DNA of 23,745 bases from a virus, in IMG/VR virus record IMGVR_UViG_3300042465_001558, positions 1-23,745 of that record; one strand, written 5' to 3'. Positions 1 through 7,534 of the stretch are shown here, one piece after another; position 1 is the stretch's first letter; each line of letters begins with the position of its first letter. A program made the translations under genes and the position numbers. The notes under the pieces are model-generated. The model had not been told where the DNA came from. It searched no databases and saw nothing but the letters and a program-made list of their open reading frames with translations.

Positions 1-670
1 GAGCGCCCGAGCGGGTGCCGGTCGTGAACTGCTTGATCGACTGCGACATGGCAAGTTCGTCGTAACCGAGGATGCCTTCGCCCATCAAGCCGCTCTTGAA
101 CTGCTTGCTGATCGTGGACACCGGGTTGAACAAGCCCTTCATGCCTTCCACGAGCGCGGCGTTAGCAGCCGGGTTCACGGTGGCGTAGCGGGGCGACATG
201 CCAGCGGCGGCTTCGTTCAACTTCTGCTGCGCCTGCAACAGAACGAGCGAGGTGCCCGGAGTCGTGCCCGGAGTACCAACCGACTGGTAGATGTTGTTGA
301 ACGAGTTAGCAACGTCAGCGTCGATGCTGGAGGCCAACTGGCTGATACGCGGCTTCAGCACGCGCTCGGCAAAGTCGTCCAACTGCATCGTCATTTCGGC
401 GGTCGTGAAGTTGACGCCGATGTGCTTCTGCGAGGCAACCGTCAAGGTTGTGAACTGTTCGTTGTCGTCCTGAACTTGCAGGGCGGCACCGTCCGTCACA
501 AGGGCGCGGTCCGGCAGACGGATACGCAGCGTGGTGCCGATCTTGGCGCCTTCGACAGCGTACGAGTCGTCGTACTGGCGGTTAACGTTACGGGTGATTA
601 CAAGGTTGTTCTCAAGAATTTCAAGAGCCTTTCTCGTAATCATGTCAATAGTAAGAAGTGTATTAGCCAC
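1..670 (-). CDS. Major capsid (coat) protein, P22 gp5-like; 3' part outside window
   Basis: This is the N-terminal 223 codons of the coat protein, which builds the icosahedral shell on the scaffold. The translation opens with ANTLLTIDMITRKALEILEN and continues with VNRQYDDSYAVEGAKIG, LRIRLPDR and VNFTTAEMTMQLDDFAERV. This pattern is typical of P22 coat-like proteins of small podoviruses. I chose a GTG start at 670-668 because GGAGAC lies six bases upstream and because the second residue onward matches the family's usual opening. The reading frame stays open to base 1, so the C-terminal part is missing. The scaffold gene ends 20 bases upstream, the usual scaffold-then-coat order. Confidence is high for the role; the family name is from memory of the fold family. 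Confidence 0.9.
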   Translation of the reverse strand, partial: MANTLLTIDMITRKALEILENNLVITRNVNRQYDDSYAVEGAKIGTTLRIRLPDRALVTDGAALQVQDDNEQFTTLTVASQKHIGVNFTTAEMTMQLDDFAERVLKPRISQLASSIDADVANSFNNIYQSVGTPGTTPGTSLVLLQAQQKLNEAAAGMSPRYATVNPAANAALVEGMKGLFNPVSTISKQFKSGLMGEGILGYDELAMSQSIKQFTTGTRSGA

Positions 671-690
671 GAAAGTGTCTCCAAAAGATG

Positions 691-1473
691 TTAGCGGTTA
701 CGCGCTTCCCACTGTTTAATCTGTCGCTGACGCTCGCGCTCGATCCACTCTGACGCACTCATGGCCGCGATGGACCGTGGGTCTGTCGTGTCGTAGACCG
801 GAGCGCCAGTGCCTTTTGCTGTGACAGGCTTAATAGGCGGGGGCGCACTGGTAGTCTTCTTAACCGGGGCGGGACTGTCGGCCATTTTGGCCTCAATCTT
901 CCCGATTTCCTTAGCCTGAAGGAACTGCGGTAAGCGGGAAATGCGCTCGGCTTCTTTCGGATTAGACCCCAGAAAGTAGGCTATATCTGGCCCCAATTCT
1001 GACGCCTGAATCGTCTGTGCCATCACAGTCGTGATCGGCAGCGAGTTGTTGTACGCAACTTGCTCGAAGTCGTCGTACTTGTCACGCGCCGCTTCTTCAC
1101 GCTCGTGATACGCCTCTAGGAGAGCCATCTGCTCCCGCTCTGCTTCGCGTCGGGCGAGGAGTTCCGTTGCTTTGCGTTCGGCCAGAGCCTCGGCATAAGC
1201 CTCGGGGTCTTCGTCTCTGCTAGGCAGTGCGGCTGGCTCAACCGGGGTCGATTGCGCCTTTAGCACCTGCTCTCTTTCCCAACTCTTACGCGCTTTCCTT
1301 AGTCTTTTATCAATGACTTTATCCAAATCATCTTGTGTAAAGAGTTTTGGTTCAGTCTTCTCCGGCTCCGCTACCTCGGGGGTAGCATCTACGGTTTCCG
1401 GGGCTGCCGTAGCCTCGGGTTCCGACACGGCCTCTGCCGCTACAACTTCAGGGACTTGATTTTCGTCCGACAT
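691..1473 (-). CDS. Scaffolding protein (capsid assembly)
   Basis: The 260-residue protein is highly charged and mostly helical. It has an acidic Ala/Glu/Pro-rich N-terminus (residues 1-45), then LFTQDDLDKVIDKRLRKARK, which is a common signature of phage scaffolding proteins. A coiled-coil-like Glu/Arg/Ala stretch follows (about 75-135), then a Lys/Pro-rich linker (PVKKTTSAPPPIKPVTAKG) and a C-terminal helix-forming basic segment (SASEWIERERQRQIKQWEAR). In P22 the C-terminal helix-turn-helix of the scaffold binds coat protein, and the basic end here is in the right place for that. The ATG has AAGGA about six bases upstream. It lies directly before the coat gene. No protease gene is seen beside it, so removal is probably by exit rather than cleavage (inference). 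Confidence 0.85.
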   Translation of the reverse strand: MSDENQVPEVVAAEAVSEPEATAAPETVDATPEVAEPEKTEPKLFTQDDLDKVIDKRLRKARKSWEREQVLKAQSTPVEPAALPSRDEDPEAYAEALAERKATELLARREAEREQMALLEAYHEREEAARDKYDDFEQVAYNNSLPITTVMAQTIQASELGPDIAYFLGSNPKEAERISRLPQFLQAKEIGKIEAKMADSPAPVKKTTSAPPPIKPVTAKGTGAPVYDTTDPRSIAAMSASEWIERERQRQIKQWEARNR

Positions 1474-1548
1474 AAACTTCCTTACGGAAACCTGATGAAC
1501 CGCACCAGTACGGTAAAACTTTAACTTACTAGTTGCTTCCGTGCAACA
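1474..1548 (-). other. Gap between tailspike A and scaffold with a small hairpin
   Basis: This 75-base gap in the leftward operon contains GTTGC-ACGGAA-GCAAC (stem of 5) followed on the minus strand by an AT-rich stretch with TTTT. It also contains TTCC-GTAA-GGAA just before the scaffold start, which overlaps the scaffold ribosome-binding site. Either could slow readthrough or tune scaffold translation, but neither is a strong terminator. No clear sigma-70 promoter was seen. Confidence 0.3.
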
Positions 1549-3096
1549 TTAAACGATGCCTACCCACGCGCCAGCACGCTTTTGATAAATGGTCGTCAAA
1601 GCGCCGCCGTCGCTGCGGAAGTAGAAGTCACCGTTGTTGCCGTTGCCGTTGCTGGGAGCGCCTTCGCCAGCCAACAAACCGGCTTTGTCTTGGTCAGAGC
1701 CAGCGCCCGTGCCGGGGTAGATATGGCTCTTAGAAAACACCTTACCGTCAGACTTCAACACATAGAAGTTTGGCGATGCGCGAGTGCCGCCCCAATAGAA
1801 GTTACCTGACGGGTTGACCGAGCCGATGTACGACCCGCTCTGCATGATGTTGAGGTAACCTTCAAAGTTGTTGAAGTACCCGTTCCAGATGTCGTAATAC
1901 TTGCTCGATCCCAACGAATTGCCGAAACGGATGTTCGACTCTGGACTGTAATTAAGTTGCACGTAAGCCGTATCTACAAAGTTCGTAATAGAACTGTTGA
2001 CGATAGCCGTTGCCGTGCCCGGAAGCGTGGACTCCGAATCCAAGTAGGAGAACGTGCAGTTCTCAATCCAAAATGAACCCTGTCCTGCTACAGCCGTGTC
2101 TAAATACAAGTCGGCGTGAGTAGCATTGCCAATCGTGCTGCGGCAGGATCGGAAGGCGATGTTGTTAGACGATGGGCCGGATGCGCCTTTGTCTACCTTG
2201 AACACCGGAGCGCCAATCGCAATCGACGAATCGTAAGTCGTGCAGTCCTCAACAATAGAGTTGGCGCACGAAAGCAACGTAATGCCGCCGCTAGATGCGA
2301 ACTCAAACACGCCTTGTTTGATAAATACGTTAAAAGCAGCGCCCGAGGCGTTGGTGCTTTCTACCCAAATGCTCGGCTGACCTGCGGCGCTTTCGCCGTT
2401 AGCCGTGCTCCAGAAGTTAGAGATTGAAATGGAGTTGATCGTAAACGCTTTGAGGTAGATTGCCGGAACCGAGTTTGTCGGAACAAACTCATACTCAAAA
2501 TCGTGCATCCAGATGGAGAAAATGCCGTCACTGGCACCCCCGCCCATGTTGCCGTAAATAACGGACTTGGCTGCGTTCTTTTGCACCAAGCAGACGCCCG
2601 ACATTTCAATCTTGGCAACAACGCCCGTATTCGACCAGTTAAAAACGTGTCCGCCACCAGATGCAGACTCAATGAACAGGTCGCGGAAACAAACGCCGGT
2701 AATTAAAGAAGCGCTGTTTACGAAAATGTCGCTGGTACTGCTGAACAGACGGCTACGACCAGCGTTGTATGCGCCCAATTCGGCACGCATCGGCCCCTGA
2801 TAAGTAATACCCGGAAGCATTGGAATAGCAGACGTAACCTTGTACTCACCGGGCGGAAAATACACGGTAGCGCCGCCAATCGACGCGGCATAGTCTTGGG
2901 CAGCAACGATGGCGGCAGTGTCATCGGCTACGCCGTCACCTACTGCACCAAAAGACTGCACCGAAACCACGTTGTTTGATCCAAATGCAGAAGCCGTTGT
3001 TTTCTTGGTTATTCCGTTCTGATCTAACGGAACCAACTCCGCACCCGTCAGCGGAACGGTTGCATCCGGCAACTGGGAAATTTTAATGGTCGTCAT
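1549..3096 (-). CDS. Tailspike/tail fibre A with pectate-lyase-like beta-helix
   Basis: A 515-residue receptor-binding protein. Residues 1-40 (TTIKISQLPDATVPLTGAEL...) are a short anchor segment shared with the two other fibre genes here. Residues about 43-90 carry SVQSFGAVGDGVADDTAAI and TVYFPPGEYKVTS, the classic opening of the phage pectate-lyase-3 (right-handed beta-helix) family. The middle is a repetitive small-residue beta region. The C-terminal about 55 residues (GNGNNGDFYFRSDGGALTTI, ending GAWVGIV) look like a folding or tip domain also found on collagen-like phage fibres. Such spikes bind or cut surface polysaccharide. Catalytic residues cannot be assigned from sequence alone. The ATG has AAGGG eight bases upstream. 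It is separated by 11 bases from the next spike gene. Confidence 0.82.
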   Translation of the reverse strand: MTTIKISQLPDATVPLTGAELVPLDQNGITKKTTASAFGSNNVVSVQSFGAVGDGVADDTAAIVAAQDYAASIGGATVYFPPGEYKVTSAIPMLPGITYQGPMRAELGAYNAGRSRLFSSTSDIFVNSASLITGVCFRDLFIESASGGGHVFNWSNTGVVAKIEMSGVCLVQKNAAKSVIYGNMGGGASDGIFSIWMHDFEYEFVPTNSVPAIYLKAFTINSISISNFWSTANGESAAGQPSIWVESTNASGAAFNVFIKQGVFEFASSGGITLLSCANSIVEDCTTYDSSIAIGAPVFKVDKGASGPSSNNIAFRSCRSTIGNATHADLYLDTAVAGQGSFWIENCTFSYLDSESTLPGTATAIVNSSITNFVDTAYVQLNYSPESNIRFGNSLGSSKYYDIWNGYFNNFEGYLNIMQSGSYIGSVNPSGNFYWGGTRASPNFYVLKSDGKVFSKSHIYPGTGAGSDQDKAGLLAGEGAPSNGNGNNGDFYFRSDGGALTTIYQKRAGAWVGIV

Positions 3097-3107
3097 TTAG
3101 GTAACCC

Positions 3108-4514
3108 TTAAGCCGTAGTGCTATCGGTAATTAAACCAGTGCTTGCAAGTGCCGTCAGCAAAGATGCGAGGGCTGCGTTGCCACCACGAGAGCCGGTAAT
3201 CGTCTGTTTCGTCTGCGGCGAGGTGCCGTAGAAACCAATAGCCGCTGGGCCAAGACTTAAGTTTTTGACGTTTTGACACCAAAACTGCTGTTGGCCGGTG
3301 CCGAACAAGAAGTTTACAAAGTCTTCCGGGCTACCAGCGGTCAATGCAGCGGCAGAACCTTGAACGAACCGTTCTGTTCCGCAAATCACATCGGCGCGAG
3401 CATTGGTCTCGTTAATGTCGTTATACGCGTTACCGACCACGTTCCAGTGGTGGTAATACGTGCTGTTATCAATTAGGTCGTAGAAGATGCAATTCTTGAC
3501 GATGCTGCGTCCGGCACCGACCACAATCGTGTCGGTTACGGAACCGGCAAAGCAGTTGGAGATCTCGCTCATAGCGATAGCGCCAACCGTGATCGGGTTG
3601 AAGTTACCGGCAAGCGTCGTGTCCATTATTGATAGGTGCAGGCCGCCCACAGCGCCGGTCTTAATGCCGTTGCCGAAGTTGCCTTCAAACCATGCGTTCT
3701 TGATAGACGCGACGGCATAGCCGACTTCATCGTCCATCGTCACGTCGTAGTAGATACCGCCCGTGCCGGTATCGCCCGAAGTGCCGTTAAAACTAATGTC
3801 GGTGCCGACAACATGCACGCCACCGGCTTGCTTGATGTACAAGCCCCAAGTGGTGTTACCGCTGAACTGACCGCCGTAGAACGTCACCAAGTTGCTGTAG
3901 ACATTATCGGCAGACTTTTCGCAGTAGTAGCCGTAGAGGTTGTCTTGAAACGTGCAGTCGTACACGTCAAACACCAAACCGCCACGGCAATACAAACCGT
4001 AGTTGCAATTTTCAATAAAGACGTTACGCAACACCCAGCGCCCATAGTTGGTCGCTCGAAGGCCGTTGACGTTACCGACGTCGTTACCGTCAATCTCAAG
4101 GTCAGAGATTTCGCTGTACGGCTCCAACATGGACGCGATGCCTGAAAAGTCCAGCACAGGCGTAGCGTCAGAGCCAAACTTGCGAAGGACAGTGGATCGC
4201 TTGCCGCTGCCTTTGATGTTGACCGTGATCGGGTTCGTCCAGTTGCGAACAATCGAGGTCACTCGGTAAGTGCCGGGCGGGAAGTACACCGTACCGCCAC
4301 CCGCGCTGTACACGTAGTCAATCGCAGCCTGAATGGCCGCCGTGTCGTTGGTCGTACCGTCGCCTGTAGCGCCATACGCCTTGACCGACACCATCTCACC
4401 CAACTGAGCAATAGTCGCCTTCTTGGTTACACCGCCATCAACGATGGGCACCACAGCGCCAACGGATACGGGATTGGTTGCAGCGGGTAACTGGGAAATC
4501 TTAATGGTGGACAT
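3108..4514 (-). CDS. Tailspike/tail fibre B with pectate-lyase-like beta-helix
   Basis: A 468-residue paralogue of the neighbouring spike. The N-terminus (STIKISQLPAATNPVSVGAV) and the beta-helix entry (SVKAYGATGDGTTNDTAAIQ, TVYFPPGTYRVTS, residues about 42-88) align closely with spike A, while the body differs. This fits a constant virion anchor with a variable receptor-binding part. The C-terminus is different and recognisable: IGFYGTSPQTKQTITGSRGG followed by NAALASLLTALASTGLI. From memory this motif closes many phage structural and fibre proteins. The ATG sits three bases after the stop of the next upstream gene, with GGAG seven bases before it. The sugar substrate is unknown. Confidence 0.82.
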   Translation of the reverse strand: MSTIKISQLPAATNPVSVGAVVPIVDGGVTKKATIAQLGEMVSVKAYGATGDGTTNDTAAIQAAIDYVYSAGGGTVYFPPGTYRVTSIVRNWTNPITVNIKGSGKRSTVLRKFGSDATPVLDFSGIASMLEPYSEISDLEIDGNDVGNVNGLRATNYGRWVLRNVFIENCNYGLYCRGGLVFDVYDCTFQDNLYGYYCEKSADNVYSNLVTFYGGQFSGNTTWGLYIKQAGGVHVVGTDISFNGTSGDTGTGGIYYDVTMDDEVGYAVASIKNAWFEGNFGNGIKTGAVGGLHLSIMDTTLAGNFNPITVGAIAMSEISNCFAGSVTDTIVVGAGRSIVKNCIFYDLIDNSTYYHHWNVVGNAYNDINETNARADVICGTERFVQGSAAALTAGSPEDFVNFLFGTGQQQFWCQNVKNLSLGPAAIGFYGTSPQTKQTITGSRGGNAALASLLTALASTGLITDSTTA

Positions 4515-4517
4515 GTT

Positions 4518-4808
4518 TTACTCCGCCCAAGGCAGTGCAACAGGTACAGATTCGTCTTTCGGCGGCTCGACCGGAGCGGCCAACTCAGCCGCTTTTTGTT
4601 CCCACGCTTTCTTGTGCGTTAGGTTCCACACCCAGTTTAAGACAACTTCTTCCGTGAGGTTAGCCAGCGGGATGAAGTCTCTAGAAGGCCGGGTCAAGCG
4701 TGTCACTTGGTTAAGCGGGCCAAGGCTCCACTCGACGAAAGCCACGACGTTCTCATGTTCGTCTACTTTGGGCAGAACCCGCAGACCTTCGACCTTCCAG
4801 TTAGCCAT
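4518..4808 (-). CDS. Small conserved phage protein beside tail fibres (paralogue of the 4951-5316 product)
   Basis: A 96-residue protein of unknown function. It shares a skeleton with the 121-residue product two genes upstream: an N-terminal W-K-V, then a beta-rich part, then PLANLTEEVVLNWVWN against DLASITEAQVVQWAKD, and a C-terminal LPWA. The pair therefore look like diverged duplicates. Similar short proteins ending in LPW are common next to tail genes in podoviruses (from memory), so a tail assembly or chaperone role is possible but not shown. Its ATG shares one base with the TAA of the 48-residue upstream gene (TAATG), so the two are probably translationally coupled. Confidence 0.65.
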   Translation of the reverse strand: MANWKVEGLRVLPKVDEHENVVAFVEWSLGPLNQVTRLTRPSRDFIPLANLTEEVVLNWVWNLTHKKAWEQKAAELAAPVEPPKDESVPVALPWAE

Positions 4809-4954
4809 TACTTTTCCTCTGGCTGTTTAGCCTGCGCTTCGGCCTGCTCTTTGACCTTCAGCAACAGCGGCCATGCACCGCTGCTCGTCGGCAACTGCCC
4901 AAGCACTTGCAGGATCGCATTCACTTCTTCGACAGACAGTTCGAGTTTGATCAC
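4808..4954 (-). CDS. 48-residue phage protein (IKLELSVEEVNAIL type)
   Basis: A very short gene read from GTG at 4954-4952 to TAA at 4810-4808. The product begins IKLELSVEEVNAILQVLGQL and ends KVKEQAEAQAKQPEEK. This pattern (IKLEL-VEE-N-IL-LGQLP...) recurs as a tiny protein in many tailed phages. It predicts one or two helices and no membrane segment. The GTG overlaps the TGA of the gene upstream by four bases (GTGA) and its TAA overlaps the next ATG by one base, so it sits tightly inside the fibre-associated cluster. Function is unknown. It lies between the two paralogous LPW proteins and may work with them (inference). Confidence 0.7.
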   Translation of the reverse strand: MIKLELSVEEVNAILQVLGQLPTSSGAWPLLLKVKEQAEAQAKQPEEK

Positions 4955-5316
4955 GCCGCCTCCGGCTCTGATTTCTCTTCAGTCTTTTCCTCTTCAACCG
5001 GAGCCCACGGCAGACGAACCGTCTTAGGCTGCGCGACCTTCTGGTTGTCGATCTGCTGCTGCGACATGCCCTCAAAGCGAGCCACGCCGTTAGCACCAAG
5101 CGCATCCTTCGCCCATTGCACGACCTGTGCTTCGGTGATGCTAGCAAGATCGGTGAAGGTAGCAGCGTCCGGCGGCAGCAACTTGGTGTCGCCCTGCACA
5201 AAGCCCTTCAGCCCGTTCTCGTCGGCGTCAATGTCAAAGCAGACCGTCACGACGACGTTATCGAGGCCATTCTCGGACAGACACTCAATCTGTCGCACCT
5301 TCCATACGGCGTTCAT
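4951..5316 (-). CDS. Small conserved phage protein beside tail fibres (paralogue of the 4518-4808 product)
   Basis: A 121-residue acidic protein of unknown function. It has an N-terminal beta-rich part (VWKVRQIECLSENGLDNVVV), a central TDLASITEAQVVQWAKDALG helix, a Gln-rich helix (MSQQQIDNQKV), VRLPWAPVE, and a disordered Glu/Lys tail. The W-K-V, NVV, T-E-x-x-V-V-x-W and LPWA positions match the 96-residue paralogue. Its ATG overlaps the TAA of the S74 fibre gene by one base, so it is the first gene translated after that fibre. A role in fibre assembly is a guess from position only. Confidence 0.65.
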   Translation of the reverse strand: MNAVWKVRQIECLSENGLDNVVVTVCFDIDADENGLKGFVQGDTKLLPPDAATFTDLASITEAQVVQWAKDALGANGVARFEGMSQQQIDNQKVAQPKTVRLPWAPVEEEKTEEKSEPEAA

Positions 5317-6692
5317 TATTTAGCCTCCAGTTCAGCGACACGCTGCCGTAGGGATTTGACTTCCGCAATCAGCAACGGGACAAGTGAAGAAACATCAATC
5401 TGCTGGTAGACGGGGTTGCCGTCTTTATCCACAGCATCCTTTTCACCGCTTACGGCATACGGCGCAACTTCTTGCGCTTCGTGAGCAATTAACATCGGAC
5501 GCTCTACCGTCGCGCCGTTCATCTTGCCGACGTAAACCTTTAGCGCATCCACCAACTCGCCAGAATTTGTAACCGGCCCAATGATGGTTTTAGCGCGGTA
5601 GTCCGACGTTGTGTTGTAACGAACAAGACCGCCGCCGCGGTTGTAATCAATAGACCCGCGAGTTGTTGCACCGCCGTCTGTCCCAAACTGGACAAATATG
5701 TTGTCTCCAGAGGCCGCGTTATTCCAAATGAATTGGGTTGTTGCGCTGGCATTATCATTTATTAAAAGACAAGCATTTGCACCAGAAGCAGCCTGAATAG
5801 AAACCCTATAACTCGTATAAGTTTCGGGCGAAATTCCAACGCCAAGTCTGCCCGCCATGTAATTACTCGCCGTCCCCGCTGCATAGAAGTTCCAGCGGTT
5901 AGAGCCAGAGGCGATGTTGCCGTAGAAGCCGTAGTTGTTGGTGGCTCCGGTAATCGTGGATTCTGCAAGGTAACCGAACTGATTTGTAACGGCTGATCCT
6001 GCGCCAAATGTTCCTTGGCTTGCACGATAGTGAGCGTAACTTACAAGTGTAAACGATGCGGCTTGAGTTCCTGCTGCGTTGTTAAAGCCTGCAAAAAGCG
6101 TAGTTGTACCGCTTGGAATTGCTGCGTCTTGGCTGAATCCGATTGATAATGTGCCAGATGTTGGGAGTGTTCCGTTTATCTGACATTTAACAAACGCGGT
6201 CGCCGTTGTCCCGCCGATCCCGACGTTGCCCGACGTATCTATCCTGACCCTCTCGCTGCCTCCGGTAGACATAATGATTGGGAAATATGACCCAGTACCG
6301 TTTTTTTCAGAGACTATTTGCAGCGTAGAACCGCCGATCCCTATTTGTGCGTATGAATTATTTGTTGTGTCATTGTTGTTATAAAACTGAAATACCGATG
6401 CCCCGTTTGACGCTTGAGTATTTAGTATCGGAATTAGGGTGTTTGAACTTGCCGTAGAAGTCTGAAACGATAACCGATTAGCAACCGTCGCATTACTCAT
6501 GTCGCCCGTGATGCGCTGGGCGGTGCTGGAGAACGTAAGGTCGCCGGACGTAATTGTCGTCGCAGGCATTGAGGCCGCGATGTTCGTCAGCGTCAGTTTG
6601 TAGTTAGCGCCGGATCGAGCAACAACGTACTCGTCGCCAGCCTGTGCTGGGGCGCCGGAGGTTAATTGAGAAATCTTTTTGTCAGTAGACAT
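5316..6692 (-). CDS. Tail fibre with C-terminal S74 (endosialidase-type) self-cleaving chaperone
   Basis: A 458-residue fibre. The N-terminus (STDKKISQLTSGAPAQAGDE) is the third version of the KISQL anchor of the two spikes. The middle is a Gly/Ser/Thr/Asn-rich beta fibre with the common GNVGIGGTT repeat motif. From about residue 361 it carries an S74 intramolecular chaperone domain: TTSDYRAKT with Ser363-Asp364 at the expected cleavage point, then MLIAHEAQEVAPYAVSGEKD, VYQQIDVSSLVPLLIAEVKS and a terminal coiled coil (LRQRVAELEAK). In the family this domain trimerises the fibre and cuts itself off. GGAG lies six bases before the ATG. No receptor or enzyme domain is recognised in the middle. 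Confidence 0.87.
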   Translation of the reverse strand: MSTDKKISQLTSGAPAQAGDEYVVARSGANYKLTLTNIAASMPATTITSGDLTFSSTAQRITGDMSNATVANRLSFQTSTASSNTLIPILNTQASNGASVFQFYNNNDTTNNSYAQIGIGGSTLQIVSEKNGTGSYFPIIMSTGGSERVRIDTSGNVGIGGTTATAFVKCQINGTLPTSGTLSIGFSQDAAIPSGTTTLFAGFNNAAGTQAASFTLVSYAHYRASQGTFGAGSAVTNQFGYLAESTITGATNNYGFYGNIASGSNRWNFYAAGTASNYMAGRLGVGISPETYTSYRVSIQAASGANACLLINDNASATTQFIWNNAASGDNIFVQFGTDGGATTRGSIDYNRGGGLVRYNTTSDYRAKTIIGPVTNSGELVDALKVYVGKMNGATVERPMLIAHEAQEVAPYAVSGEKDAVDKDGNPVYQQIDVSSLVPLLIAEVKSLRQRVAELEAK

Positions 6693-6695
6693 AAA

Positions 6696-6863
6696 TTACT
6701 CCAAAACAATAAGTCCGCCGTCTTCCAACAGCAGGTTAGCCCCGTCTTCCAGTTCTAAATTACCAAACGCAATGTCGCTACCAAATCCGCTTACCAACGC
6801 AATAATGCCACCTAGCCCAAGGCTAATGGCATTACGCATCGGAACGCCGAAGTATCTAGCCAC
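6696..6863 (-). CDS. Small hydrophobic protein, 55 residues
   Basis: An unrecognised small protein. Reading from GTG at 6863-6861 gives ARYFGVPMRNAISLGLGGII..., a hydrophobic Gly-rich segment (about residues 10-27) that could cross a membrane or pack in a virion. An acidic end follows, LELEDGANLLLEDGGLIVLE, in which LEDG is repeated. I prefer the GTG because it begins two bases after the stop of the upstream gene. An in-frame ATG at 6839 would give 47 residues, and neither start has a strong ribosome-binding site. It is the last gene before the S74 fibre, three bases away. A virion or fibre-attachment role is possible but not demonstrated. Confidence 0.55.
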   Translation of the reverse strand: MARYFGVPMRNAISLGLGGIIALVSGFGSDIAFGNLELEDGANLLLEDGGLIVLE

Positions 6864-6864
6864 G

Positions 6865-7161
6865 TTAGTTCTGGTTAATCGGCTTGGCGTACAACGTGCC
6901 GCTTGCCGCAACCTGGATGGCCGATACGCGCCACGGAGCGCCCGTACCTTGCGGAACCTTAAACGGGATGGGGGTGTTAGCCGGGATCGGCGTGTCCGCA
7001 GTAGTAGCCGTCACGCCTTCACCTACACGAATGTACGCCGCCGTCGTAGACCACACCACGACGCCTTCTGGGCCGGGATTCCACGCCGTCGTGCTGCCTG
7101 CCGTGCCGGTGTAATTAGCAGTGTAGGCCGAATAGTCAACAAGTGGGTTGAGAAGTTCCAA
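6865..7161 (-). CDS. Small virion-like protein, 98 residues, TTG start
   Basis: A protein of unknown function, rich in Thr, Ala, Gly and Pro, with alternating hydrophobic residues that suggest a small beta-barrel (GVVVWSTTAAYIRVGEGVTA, PFKVPQGTGAPWRVSAIQVA). Proteins of this size and composition between portal and coat genes are often head or head-tail decoration proteins. The start is TTG at 7161-7159, supported by GAGG eight bases upstream and by an in-frame stop just before it. It follows the DUF5856-like gene by ten bases. Confidence is high that it codes and low on function. Confidence 0.6.
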   Translation of the reverse strand: MELLNPLVDYSAYTANYTGTAGSTTAWNPGPEGVVVWSTTAAYIRVGEGVTATTADTPIPANTPIPFKVPQGTGAPWRVSAIQVAASGTLYAKPINQN

Positions 7162-7171
7162 AGTCGTTACC

Positions 7172-7534
7172 TCACGCTAAGAAGCGTAACTTGTAAATTG
7201 TAGATAAATACAAGCCAAATATGGCGTCTAACAGGTTTTGCAGCGTCGTGTCGTCTTTACTGACGACTTTATACCGCATTTCCTCAAGTTCCTTAAGTTC
7301 CTTTTCCAGAAAGTCAAGTACGTTGTTTGACTTCTGGGCAGATGCTAGGGCAATCGGGCCAATCAGTCCGTGCCGACCCTGATACGCCTCGGCGAAGTCG
7401 TCTGCGAGGGGGATGATGCCCTCGTAGAACTTCTGTAGTGCCTTGTGTTTAGCGTAGTTACGGGTATTCAGGTGCGTGGAATGGGTCACATCCCGCGCTA
7501 AAAATAGCCGTCCGATAAAGACTTCGCAGGTCAT
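7172..7534 (-). CDS. DUF5856-like phage protein
   Basis: A 120-residue all-helical protein. It contains HLNTRNYAKHKALQKFYEGI, DDFAEAYQGRHGLIG, then a helix with NNVLDFLEKELKELEEMR and a C-terminal helix ending LSTIYKLRFLA. The H-x-x-T-R-x-Y-A-x-H-K-A-L-x-x-F-Y pattern matches, from memory, the family annotated as DUF5856, found next to portal genes. The helical layout with conserved His residues recalls ferritin-like bundles, but no metal site can be assigned. Its ATG overlaps the portal TGA by four bases, so translation is likely coupled to the portal. Function is unknown. Confidence 0.7.
   Translation of the reverse strand: MTCEVFIGRLFLARDVTHSTHLNTRNYAKHKALQKFYEGIIPLADDFAEAYQGRHGLIGPIALASAQKSNNVLDFLEKELKELEEMRYKVVSKDDTTLQNLLDAIFGLYLSTIYKLRFLA

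Noticed and set aside
3636-4145. Plus-strand open frame of 169 codons
   Set aside because: Antisense to tailspike B, with low-complexity Val/Ala content typical of a shadow frame.
1549-6692. Diversity-generating retroelement acting on the fibres
   Set aside because: No reverse transcriptase and no repeated adenine-variable template were found near the C-terminal ends of the fibre genes.
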